Shown here: positions 6,518-13,733 of the stretch, in pieces
Layout: every line of letters begins with the position of its first letter
Position numbering within the stretch: the stretch's first letter is position 1
From: an uncultured Oribacterium sp.
Lineage (GTDB): Bacteria > Bacillota > Clostridia > Lachnospirales > Lachnospiraceae
Reading direction: 5' to 3'
DNA: 17,008 nt
Assembly (NCBI GenBank): GCA_902485915.1
Contig: CABTMH010000028.1
Coordinates: 1 to 17,008 of the forward strand
The notes under the pieces: model-generated
The model's input: only the letters and a program-made list of their open reading frames with translations
Databases searched by the model: none
What the model was told of the DNA's origin: nothing
Translations under genes and position numbers: made by a program

Positions 6518-8815
6518 ATGGTTAAGTTACATGAAGGTGGTGTTTACCTCGTAAACGGAACAGAAATCGTTCCAGAGAAGGAAGCAGCGAGAGTTGAGCA
6601 GCTGACAGGAAAGGCTGCGAAGCAGGAAGAGGCGAAGAAGGGTACGATCGCCTATGGCATCATGGCGGCACATAATACCGCAGATTCCATGGAAAATCTG
6701 AAGATCAAGTTCGATGCGATGGTATCTCATGATATCACCTTCGTCGGTATCATCCAGACAGCCAGAGCCTCTGGCATGGAGAAGTTCCCGCTGCCATATG
6801 TGCTGACCTGCTGCCACAACTCTCTCTGTGCGGTCGGTGGTACGATTAACGATGACGACCACTATTTCGGTCTCTCTGCCGCGAAGAAGTACGGCGGAAT
6901 CTACGTTCCGCCACACATCGCCGTATGTCATCAGTTCATGCGTGAGAACTTCGCCGGCTGCGGCAAGATGATCCTCGGCTCCGATTCCCACACCCGTTAC
7001 GGAGCCCTCGGTACCATGGCCATCGGTGAGGGCGGCGGAGAGCTCAGCAAGCAGCTCCTGCAGCAGACCTATGATGTCGCTTATCCGGGCGTGGTGGCCA
7101 TCTACCTCACCGGTAAGCCACAGCCATTCGTCGGTCCGCACGATGTCGCACTCGCGATCGAACGCGCGGTCTTCAAGAACGGCTATGTCAAGAACAAGGT
7201 GATGGAGTTTGTGGGTCCTGGCGTATCCAGCATGACGGCAGATTACCGTAACGGCATCGACGTGATGACCACCGAGACCACCTGCCTGTCCTCGATCTGG
7301 AGAACCGATGCCGCGACGAAGGAGTTCCTGGACCAGCATCACAGAGGCGCAGAGTTTAAGGAGCTGAATCCGGCGGACGTTGCCTACTATGACGGCTGCG
7401 TCGAGGTCGATCTTTCCAGCATCCGCCCGATGATCGCTCTTCCGTTCCATCCGTCCAACGCCTACGAGATCAGCGAGCTCTATGATAACCTCGAGGACAT
7501 CCTTCGTGCAACCGAGCAGGAAGCCGAGAAGGTCGCTGAGGGCAGAGCACACTTCACCCTCCTCGATAAGATCACGAGAGATCACCGTCTTCAGGTGCAG
7601 CAGGGTATCATCGCCGGCTGTGCAGGTGGTAATTATACGAACGTCGTCGAGGCGGCCCATGCACTGAAGGGCAGAAACATCGGCGATAGCGAGTTCTATC
7701 TCAGTGTCTACCCGTCCTCGCAGCCGGTCTATACCGACCTCGATCGCAAGGGTCTCCTCGCGGATCTCATGGATGCGGGTGCGATCATCCGTTCCGCCTT
7801 CTGTGGACCTTGCTTCGGCGCAGGCGACACACCGGCGAACAACGCACTTTCCATCCGTCATACGACCCGTAACTTCCCGAACCGTGAGGGCTCGAAGCCA
7901 GGCGCAGGTCAGATGTCGGCGGTATGCCTCATGGATGCACGTTCCATCGCGGCGACCGCGGCCAATGGCGGTAAGCTGACCTCCGCCGAGGAGCTCGACT
8001 GCTGGGGCGATATCCCGGCGTACAACTACGACGACAAGGCATACCAGAACCGTGTATACCAGGGCTGGGGGAAGGCGGATCTCGAGCTGCCGCTTCGCTT
8101 CGGACCGAACATCAAGGACTGGCCGGAGCAGGAGGAAATGACCGACAGCATCCTGCTCAAGGTTGCTTCGAAGATCCTCGATCCGGTCACCACGACCGAT
8201 GAGCTCATCCCGTCCGGTGAGACCTCTTCCTATCGTTCGAACCCGCTCGGCCTCGCAGAGTTTACGCTTTCGAGACGGGATCCGGAGTACGTCGCCCGTG
8301 CGAAGGCGGTACGTGAGCTCGAGGATGCACGTAAGGCCGGAAAGAACGCGGCTGAAGTAGAGAAAGTATTTGAGCTGATCCATCAGATCCCTGGCCAGGA
8401 GAATGTACAGGCGTCCGAGGTCGAGATCGGTTCCACCATCTATGCAAACAAGCCGGGTGACGGCTCTGCCCGTGAGCAGGCCGCTTCCTGCCAGCGTGTA
8501 CTCGGAGCACTTGCGAACATCACGCAGGAGTATGCAACGAAGCGCTACAGAAGTAACTGCATGAACTGGGGCATGGTTCCGTTCCACCTGAAGGGTGAGC
8601 CGGACAGCTTCGAGGTCGGTGATTATATCTATGTACCAGGTATCCGCCAGGCACTGAGCGAGAATCAGCTCGACGATATCAAGGCGTATGTTCTGAAGGA
8701 TGGACAGGTGACCGAGATCGAGCTCTATGTGCTTCCGATGACCGAGAATGAGCGGAGAATCGTCATGGATGGCTGTCTCATCAACTATAATAAGTTCGGT
8801 CATGCCCGTGCTTAA
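6518..8815 (+). CDS. Aconitase-superfamily hydratase 2 (YbhJ-like paralogue)
   Basis: This 765-residue paralogue of hydratase-1 is collinear with it and shares most motif blocks. It keeps DSHT (156-159), Cys368 (AGCAGG), Cys429 and Cys432 (CGPC), Arg451 and Arg456 (TRNFPNREG), Arg573 (SSYRSNPLGLA) and GDGSAREQA (649 onward). The aconitase Asp-His pair is again Cys-His (99-100). The Ser after the catalytic-base Ser is Ala651 here, whereas hydratase-1 has Ser645. A C-terminal stretch at about 605-628, rich in Lys, Glu and Ala, differs from hydratase-1. A very strong ribosome site (AAGGAGG, 6506-6512) suggests high expression. It lies between a divergent LysR and citDEF, so its product probably feeds the lyase, for example aconitate to citrate. 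The enzyme class is secure; the substrate is inferred. Confidence 0.88.
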   Translation: MVKLHEGGVYLVNGTEIVPEKEAARVEQLTGKAAKQEEAKKGTIAYGIMAAHNTADSMENLKIKFDAMVSHDITFVGIIQTARASGMEKFPLPYVLTCCHNSLCAVGGTINDDDHYFGLSAAKKYGGIYVPPHIAVCHQFMRENFAGCGKMILGSDSHTRYGALGTMAIGEGGGELSKQLLQQTYDVAYPGVVAIYLTGKPQPFVGPHDVALAIERAVFKNGYVKNKVMEFVGPGVSSMTADYRNGIDVMTTETTCLSSIWRTDAATKEFLDQHHRGAEFKELNPADVAYYDGCVEVDLSSIRPMIALPFHPSNAYEISELYDNLEDILRATEQEAEKVAEGRAHFTLLDKITRDHRLQVQQGIIAGCAGGNYTNVVEAAHALKGRNIGDSEFYLSVYPSSQPVYTDLDRKGLLADLMDAGAIIRSAFCGPCFGAGDTPANNALSIRHTTRNFPNREGSKPGAGQMSAVCLMDARSIAATAANGGKLTSAEELDCWGDIPAYNYDDKAYQNRVYQGWGKADLELPLRFGPNIKDWPEQEEMTDSILLKVASKILDPVTTTDELIPSGETSSYRSNPLGLAEFTLSRRDPEYVARAKAVRELEDARKAGKNAAEVEKVFELIHQIPGQENVQASEVEIGSTIYANKPGDGSAREQAASCQRVLGALANITQEYATKRYRSNCMNWGMVPFHLKGEPDSFEVGDYIYVPGIRQALSENQLDDIKAYVLKDGQVTEIELYVLPMTENERRIVMDGCLINYNKFGHARA

Positions 8816-9108
8816 AGCAGATAAACACCAGGCTGCGACATCATATAAATACGATTTTTGTGGCAGACGAGTATGAAGATTGTATAAATATAGGAACACC
8901 TTATGCCGCCTATAATAATATAACTATTTTACTATACCCCCACACTGCTATATTATGGAATTACCACAAAAATTCAGAATTATCCGGCGCTTCAAGGTGT
9001 ATAATGACGATAACTTAAACACAGAAAAGCGTTGGTTAAGTCGAAACATGTAACTTATGGAGCTGCGGGAGCGATTGGGGGATCGCTTCTGCTGACAAGG
9101 AGGAAACT
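8816..9108 (+). promoter_or_regulatory. Intergenic region with putative citDEF promoter and leader hairpins
   Basis: This 293-bp gene-free, AT-rich gap has no strong terminator. An imperfect inverted repeat, CTGCGACA (8833-8840) and TGTGGCAG (8859-8866), has one mismatch and no T-run, so hydratase-2 transcripts may read through. TATAAT at 9000-9005 is the best -10 box; its -35 region is poor, suggesting an activator. The predicted leader contains ACTTAA/TTAAGT pairing (around 9012-9041) and a hairpin at 9065-9092 just before the ribosome site AAGGAGG (9097-9103). A second TATAAT at 8911-8916 lacks a -35. Confidence 0.45.
9065..9092 (+). promoter_or_regulatory. Hairpin immediately upstream of the citD ribosome site
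   Basis: GCGGGAGCGAT (9065-9075) pairs with ATCGCTTCTGC (9082-9092) over a TGGGGG loop: eleven base pairs including two G-U pairs. It ends five bases before AAGGAGG. Without a T-run it is not a terminator. It could stabilise the mRNA or modulate initiation of the subunit operon. Confidence 0.5.
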
Positions 9109-9408
9109 ATGGAAATTAAGAAACCTGCTGTAGCGGGCACGATGGAATCCAGTGACTGCCAGGTAACGGTTGAGCCGGGAGACGGAAAGATCGATTTCAC
9201 TCTCGATTCCGCAGTTGCACATCAGTTTGGTAACGAGATCCGCAAGGTCACCATGGAAACCCTGAAGAATCTGGGCATCGATAATGTCAAGATCTCCATC
9301 GTCGACAAGGGTGCACTCGACTGCACGATCAAGGCGCGTATCGAAGGTGCTGTATACCGTTCGGTAGATCAGTACACGAATTTACCATGGGGAGGTGCCA
9401 TCCGATGA
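9109..9408 (+). CDS. citD: Citrate lyase acyl carrier protein (gamma subunit)
   Basis: This 99-residue protein is the acyl carrier of citrate lyase, carrying the 2'-(5''-phosphoribosyl)-3'-dephospho-CoA arm on which acetyl and citryl groups ride. The start KKPAVAGTMESSD matches CitD of other bacteria, and Ser14 falls at the position modified in enterobacterial CitD. The segment DKGALDCTIKARIEGAVYR (about 66-84) and the closing LPW are also family-typical. AAGGAGG at 9097-9103 sets the start. The stop overlaps the citE start as ATGA, implying translational coupling and matched stoichiometry. The arm is presumably built by CitG and attached by CitX from the downstream unit and acetylated by CitC. 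Confidence 0.96.
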   Translation: MEIKKPAVAGTMESSDCQVTVEPGDGKIDFTLDSAVAHQFGNEIRKVTMETLKNLGIDNVKISIVDKGALDCTIKARIEGAVYRSVDQYTNLPWGGAIR

Positions 9409-10310
9409 TTGAGAATCCGAACAAGAAGAGACTGAGAAGATCCATGATGTTCCTGAACGCACAGAAGCCGTCACTCATCAAGGATCCGTACATCTACAAG
9501 TGTGATTCACTCATGCTGGACCTCGAGGATGCAGTTGCGGTCACCGCGAAGGATACCGCGCGTTTCTCACTCTACCATGCACTGACCACCATTGACTACC
9601 GTGGATCTGAGCGTGTCGTTCGTATCAACGGCCTCGATACCGACCTCTGGGAGGAGGATATCCGCTGCTGCGTAGCTGGAGGCGCGGATGTCATCCGTAT
9701 CCCGAAGACCGAGTCGGCCGACATGGTACGTGCCGTAGAAGAGAAGGTCGTAGCTGCGGAGGAAGAGTTCGATCGTGAGCCGGGTTCCACCCTCATCATG
9801 TCCGCACTCGAGTCCTGCAAGGGCATCATGAATGCCTACGAGGTCTGCACAGCCTCTGACCGTTTGATCGGTGTCGCCCTTTCTGGTGGTGACTATACGA
9901 AGGATCTGCAGACCCATATCACCGGTACCGGCGTCGAGCTCATGGGTGCCCGTCAGCAGATGATCATCGCTGCACGTGCTGCTGGCGTACAGTGCTTCGA
10001 TACTGTATGGACGAACCTCGATGATATGGAGGGCTTCCGCAAGGATGTTCAGACGATTCATGACATGGGCTTCGATGGAAAGTCCTGCGTAAATCCTCGT
10101 CAGATCGATATCGTTCATGCGATCTTCACGCCGACCACAAAGGATATCATCTTCGCAGAGAAGGTAATTAAGGAAATCGATGACAAGAAGGCAAAGGGCA
10201 TCGGTGTCTTCACCGTAGACGGTAAGATGATCGATATCGCTTTCTATGACGGCGCACAGAGAACCATCAAGCTCGCAAAGGCAGCCGGTGTGTATAAGGG
10301 GGATCTTTAA
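9405..10310 (+). CDS. citE: Citrate lyase beta subunit (citryl-ACP lyase)
   Basis: CitE cleaves citryl-ACP to acetyl-ACP and oxaloacetate. The 301-residue protein has the HpcH/HpaI-type TIM-barrel signatures RRSMMFLNAQKPSL, SLMLDLEDAV (metal-binding acid) and VRINGLDTDLWEEDI in the N-terminal half. Further on are SGGDYTKDL, GARQQMIIAARAAG and GFDGKSCVNPRQI. An in-frame ATG at 9387 exists inside citD, but the ATG at 9405 is preferred: it has GGGGAGG (9389-9395) at normal distance, overlaps the citD stop by 4 nt, and gives the usual N-terminus. The same family includes citramalyl lyases, so the true substrate might be citramalyl rather than citryl; the full cit gene set favours citrate. Confidence 0.95.
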   Translation: MIENPNKKRLRRSMMFLNAQKPSLIKDPYIYKCDSLMLDLEDAVAVTAKDTARFSLYHALTTIDYRGSERVVRINGLDTDLWEEDIRCCVAGGADVIRIPKTESADMVRAVEEKVVAAEEEFDREPGSTLIMSALESCKGIMNAYEVCTASDRLIGVALSGGDYTKDLQTHITGTGVELMGARQQMIIAARAAGVQCFDTVWTNLDDMEGFRKDVQTIHDMGFDGKSCVNPRQIDIVHAIFTPTTKDIIFAEKVIKEIDDKKAKGIGVFTVDGKMIDIAFYDGAQRTIKLAKAAGVYKGDL

Positions 10311-10312
10311 TT

Positions 10313-11875
10313 ATGTTAAATGCAGTAGGAAGAGATATTCCGGAGGAGATTTTAAAGGCGACCGGTAAGGAAGTATTCCAGGGAACCCACCATTTCGACG
10401 GTCATGAGTATGAGACCGCTTCCCATAAGGTGAAGTGCGTGATCAACTCAAACGGCTCCAAGCTCGTAGATTCCATCCATGATGTACTCGTAAAGTGCGG
10501 TATCAAGGACGGTATGACCCTTTCCTTCCACCACCACTTCCGTAATGGTGACAAGGTGCTCAACATGGTCATGGAAGAGGTTCATGCCATGGGCATCAAG
10601 AACATCACGATCTGTGCTTCTTCCCTCGGTGGACAGAACGATCCGATCGTGTACATGCTGGACGACGGTACCATCACAAACATCGAGTCTTCCGGTGTAC
10701 GTGGTGAGATCGGTAAGGCGATTTCAAACGGTCGTCTTCAGGGACTTGCGATCATGCGTTCCCACGGTGCTCGTTCCAGAGCCATCATGAGCGGTGAGAC
10801 CCATATCGACATCGCCTTCATCGGCGCACCAACAGCGGATGAGTATGGTAACCTGAACGCAAATGGCGGTAAGGCAGACTGCGGCGTACTTTCATACTCC
10901 GCAGTGGATGCAGAGTATGCAGACCGCGTCGTTGCGGTCACCGACACACTGGTACCATTCCCGAACCTTCCTGCACAGATTTCTCAGGTGAAGGTCGATT
11001 ATGTCGTAAAGGTTGACGAGATCGGTGATCCGACGAAGATCGCCACCGGCGCGGCGAAGCCGACGACGGATCAGAGAAAGCTGCTCATGGCGAAGTACTG
11101 CACAGATTTCGTTGTGAATACACCGTACTTCAAGGAGGGCTTCTCCTACCAGACGGGTGTCGGCGGTGCATCCATCGCATCTACCAAGTACCTTGCAGAG
11201 GTCATGCGTGAGCGCAACATCCATATGTCCTTCGGTGTCGGTGGTCTCACCAAGCCGATGTGTGACCTTCTGGATGAGGGCCTCGCATACTGCCTCGTGG
11301 ATACACAGGACTTCGATCAGGATGCCGTTCGCTCTGCAGCATCGAATCCGCATCACTTCTATATCACGGCGGATGAGTATGCAAACCCGTTCAACAAGGG
11401 CGCATATGTGAACAAGCTGGATTTCGTTATCCTCGCTGCACTCGAGGTGGATACACACTTCAACTGTAACGTCGTCGTCGGTTCTGATGGTGTCATCACC
11501 GGCGCACAGGGCGGACATCCGGATACAGCCGCAGGTGCGAAGTGCACCATTGTGATCGCACCGATCATGCAGGGCAGAATCCCGACGATCTGCAGTGACT
11601 GTACGACCGTCACCACACCGGGTGAGGATGTCGATGTCGTCGTGACCGATTATGGTATCGCCATCAACCCGAAGCGTCAGGATCTCATCGACGCTGTCGC
11701 TGGTAAGGATCTTCCGATCAAGACCATCGAGGAGCTTCGTGACATCGCGTACTCCATCACCGGTGAGCCGGAGAAGGTTCAGTTCGCGGATCGTGTTGTC
11801 GGTATCATCGAAGCACGTGACGGCTCTATCATGGATGTCGTTCGTCAGATCAAGCCATTCGAGTTTAAAGACTGA
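10313..11875 (+). CDS. citF: Citrate lyase alpha subunit (citrate:acetyl-ACP transferase)
   Basis: CitF exchanges the acetyl group on the carrier for citrate, forming citryl-ACP. The 520-residue length is normal. Recognisable blocks are MTLSFHHHFRNGDKVLNMVM (about 68-87), SSGVRGEIGKAIS, MRSHGARSRAI, FIGAPTADEYGNLN and, near the C-terminus, TVTTPGEDVDVVVTDYGIAI, which resemble family I CoA-transferases. It starts two bases after the citE stop with AAGGGGG (10296-10302) as ribosome site, so citDEF is one tightly coupled unit. A strong terminator lies 77 bp after the stop, so the three subunits are transcribed apart from their maturation enzymes. Confidence 0.96.
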   Translation: MLNAVGRDIPEEILKATGKEVFQGTHHFDGHEYETASHKVKCVINSNGSKLVDSIHDVLVKCGIKDGMTLSFHHHFRNGDKVLNMVMEEVHAMGIKNITICASSLGGQNDPIVYMLDDGTITNIESSGVRGEIGKAISNGRLQGLAIMRSHGARSRAIMSGETHIDIAFIGAPTADEYGNLNANGGKADCGVLSYSAVDAEYADRVVAVTDTLVPFPNLPAQISQVKVDYVVKVDEIGDPTKIATGAAKPTTDQRKLLMAKYCTDFVVNTPYFKEGFSYQTGVGGASIASTKYLAEVMRERNIHMSFGVGGLTKPMCDLLDEGLAYCLVDTQDFDQDAVRSAASNPHHFYITADEYANPFNKGAYVNKLDFVILAALEVDTHFNCNVVVGSDGVITGAQGGHPDTAAGAKCTIVIAPIMQGRIPTICSDCTTVTTPGEDVDVVVTDYGIAINPKRQDLIDAVAGKDLPIKTIEELRDIAYSITGEPEKVQFADRVVGIIEARDGSIMDVVRQIKPFEFKD

Positions 11876-11950
11876 TCATACAGGACCTGGGTTTCGATTC
11901 GGGTCAGCAGATCATGACCTCTCCGTGCATGACACGGTCTTCTCATGAAC

Positions 11951-11990
11951 GAAGGCGCTCTGGTTAGGGGGATAACCAGGGCGCCTTTTT
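11951..11990 (+). terminator. Strong intrinsic terminator between citF and citX
   Basis: AAGGCGCTCTGGTTA (11952-11966) pairs with TAACCAGGGCGCCTT (11973-11987), fifteen base pairs with one G-U, over a GGGGGA loop. The stem runs into a T tract ending at 11990. It splits the cit cluster into a structural and a maturation part. The 76 bp before it (11876-11951) show no gene. Confidence 0.93.
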
Positions 11991-12004
11991 CTATACGGAT
12001 TTTC

Positions 12005-12035
12005 TTCGACGTATATCGCTTTCGTGTGCTAGAAT
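12005..12035 (+). promoter_or_regulatory. Promoter of citXGC (extended -10)
   Basis: TGCTAGAAT at 12027-12035 is an extended -10 (TGnTAGAAT). TTCGAC at 12005-12010 is a poor -35 with a long 19-bp spacer, which an extended -10 tolerates. It lies just after the citF terminator and 33 bp before the citX start, so citX, citG and citC probably form their own unit. Confidence 0.6.
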
Positions 12036-12052
12036 AAGCCGTAGACAGAAAG

Positions 12053-12067
12053 AACAGGAGGCCTGTT
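12053..12067 (+). promoter_or_regulatory. Ribosome site of citX enclosed in a perfect palindrome
   Basis: AACAGGAGGCCTGTT is a perfect inverted repeat (6-bp arms, AGG loop) that contains the whole AGGAGG ribosome site (12056-12061) and ends at the base before the ATG. As RNA it would partly hide the site and lower translation. As DNA it could be an operator. Confidence 0.5.
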
Positions 12068-12601
12068 ATGGAAAAGAAACTTGATTTTACACATGAGGTG
12101 ACGGTGCCGGAGATGCTGGCCGCGCGGGATCAGCGGGTGGAGCTGCAGCGGGATTTCATCGCGCGCTTTCATCATCCGGTGATCTGCTTCATGCTGAACA
12201 TCCCGGGTCCGCATAAGGTGGGCGAGGATTTCTACTGGGCCTTCGAGACCGGGCTGCAGCGCATAGGGCACTGCCTCGACCAGAACGATATCCGTATCGA
12301 AGCAGAGAAGAAGGACATCGAGGTGACGGGATATGTGTATTACGCTTCCGTGGATGCGGAGGCGATCCGTGTGAAGGAGCTCATGTGTCTCATCGAGGAT
12401 GCGGACCGGCTCGGACGAATCTTCGACATCGATGTCATCCGGAAGGATGGACAGAAGGTGAGCCGTGAGGAGTTTGGCATGCCGCCGCGGAAGTGCCTCA
12501 TGTGTGAAGAGGAGGCACATCTCTGTGCGCGGAACCGGACCCATACGGTGTCGGAGATGGTCGCAGAGATCCATCGCATCATCGAACAGGCGAGAGGCTG
12601 A
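12068..12601 (+). CDS. citX: Citrate lyase holo-[ACP] synthase (apo-citrate lyase phosphoribosyl-dephospho-CoA transferase)
   Basis: CitX transfers the triphosphoribosyl-dephospho-CoA precursor made by CitG onto the Ser of apo-CitD. The 177-residue length fits. Family marks are VTVPEMLAARDQRVELQRDF near the N-terminus, FMLNIPGPHKV, the conserved GRIFDIDVI (about 116-124) and the C-terminal cysteine-rich block MPPRKCLMCEEEAHLCARNR. It is the first gene of the maturation unit, under its own promoter, and its AGGAGG lies inside a hairpin. The gap to the citG start is 109 bp with no visible terminator. Confidence 0.93.
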   Translation: MEKKLDFTHEVTVPEMLAARDQRVELQRDFIARFHHPVICFMLNIPGPHKVGEDFYWAFETGLQRIGHCLDQNDIRIEAEKKDIEVTGYVYYASVDAEAIRVKELMCLIEDADRLGRIFDIDVIRKDGQKVSREEFGMPPRKCLMCEEEAHLCARNRTHTVSEMVAEIHRIIEQARG

Positions 12602-12710
12602 GACCTGATCGGTGCCGAGTGGAGTGGAGACGATAGGGACGCTCGGGCAATGGCAGATCATCTGGATCGAAGGAAGCGCACGTTCCGTGCGCAGGATGAG
12701 GAGGGCAGAG

Positions 12711-13715
12711 GTGAGGATAGAAACAGACAGGAACCCGGCCGCCCGTGCGGCTCTTCTCGAGCGCATCGGCTGGCGGGTACGGAACGCCCTGCTCGGCGAG
12801 GTCTATGCGACACCGAAGCCGGGTCTCGTGGATCGTCGGGATACCGGCGCGCATCGCGATATGAATTATGAGACCTTCCTCGCGAGCACCGAAGCCATCA
12901 CACCGTACATGGTGCGCATGTTCGCAGAGGGGATGGATGCGACGATGGCAGGGCAGACACCAGAAGCGGTGTTTCGGGTGATCCGCGGCATCGGCCTCGA
13001 GGCGGAGCAGGCGATGTATGCGGCGACCGATGGCGTCAACACCCATAAGGGCATGATCTTCACCATGGGCATCGTGCTGGCGGCGGCGGGCATCCTGTAT
13101 GCGCGCGATGGATACGGTACGGTGGAGGAAATCCTCGACATGGCGCGTCAGATGACGGCACGAAGCATGGCGGAGGACTTCCGGAAGATGCTCGAGCACC
13201 CGCCGAAAACACATGGGGAGCGGCTCTTTCAGGCGTATGGGGAGCGGGGCATCCGCGGACAGGCGATGGAGGGCTTTCCGATCCTTCGGGATACCGCCGT
13301 GCCATGGCTGTGTCGTTTTCGAAACCTGGGCAGTGACGAGGCGCTCCAGCAGTCCTTCGCTGCGCAGGCGACGCTCCGCCGCGGACTCCTTCGGGATACC
13401 GGCAGCATGCACGCCGAGCACTTCGAGAATGCGGTGCATGTCAGCACACTGATCGCGATCATGTCGGTGCTGAACGACACGAACGTGTTCATCCGAAGCT
13501 CCTATGAGGATATGTGCTGGCTGCAGGCAGAAAGCAGTACGATCCTCGACATGGGTGCGATGTTTACGGAGGAGGGTGTGCGGGCGATCGAGGCACTGAA
13601 CACGGTCTGCATCGAAAAGAACATCAGTCCAGGAGGCGCTGCGGATATCCTCGCGGTGGCGATCCTTCTTCTGAAGCTCACGGAGGATTCTGCCGTGCGC
13701 CGTCGTGCACGATGA
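12711..13715 (+). CDS. citG: Triphosphoribosyl-dephospho-CoA synthase
   Basis: CitG condenses ATP with 3'-dephospho-CoA to make the precursor of the citrate lyase prosthetic group. Family signatures are ALLGEVYATPKPGLVDRRDT with GAHRDMNYETFLAS (about 24-57) and TDGVNTHKGMIFTMG (about 107-121). The frame is open back to a GTG at 12612. The GTG at 12711 is preferred because GAGGAGGG (12698-12705) precedes it by five bases and homology begins soon after, giving 334 residues. That is somewhat longer than the roughly 290-300 of enterobacterial CitG. The 33-residue upstream extension has no recognisable similarity. citC starts 18 bp after its stop. Confidence 0.92.
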   Translation: MRIETDRNPAARAALLERIGWRVRNALLGEVYATPKPGLVDRRDTGAHRDMNYETFLASTEAITPYMVRMFAEGMDATMAGQTPEAVFRVIRGIGLEAEQAMYAATDGVNTHKGMIFTMGIVLAAAGILYARDGYGTVEEILDMARQMTARSMAEDFRKMLEHPPKTHGERLFQAYGERGIRGQAMEGFPILRDTAVPWLCRFRNLGSDEALQQSFAAQATLRRGLLRDTGSMHAEHFENAVHVSTLIAIMSVLNDTNVFIRSSYEDMCWLQAESSTILDMGAMFTEEGVRAIEALNTVCIEKNISPGGAADILAVAILLLKLTEDSAVRRRAR

Positions 13716-13733
13716 GGATGGAAAAGAGGTTTT

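Noticed and set aside
6527..8899. 790-residue minus-strand open frame opposite hydratase-2
   Set aside because: It is a shadow of the hydratase-2 codon pattern: no family resemblance and no sensible ribosome site, while the plus strand has full aconitase motifs.
11885..11915. tRNA-like T-arm (GGGTTTCGATTCGGG) after citF
   Set aside because: The TTCGATT loop is not flanked by complementary 5-bp arms and no acceptor stem or CCA context exists; a weak GACCTG/CGGGTC hairpin is all that remains.
12029..13439. Minus-strand open frames opposite citX and citG
   Set aside because: GC-rich coding DNA leaves antisense frames open; both plus-strand genes are firmly recognised.
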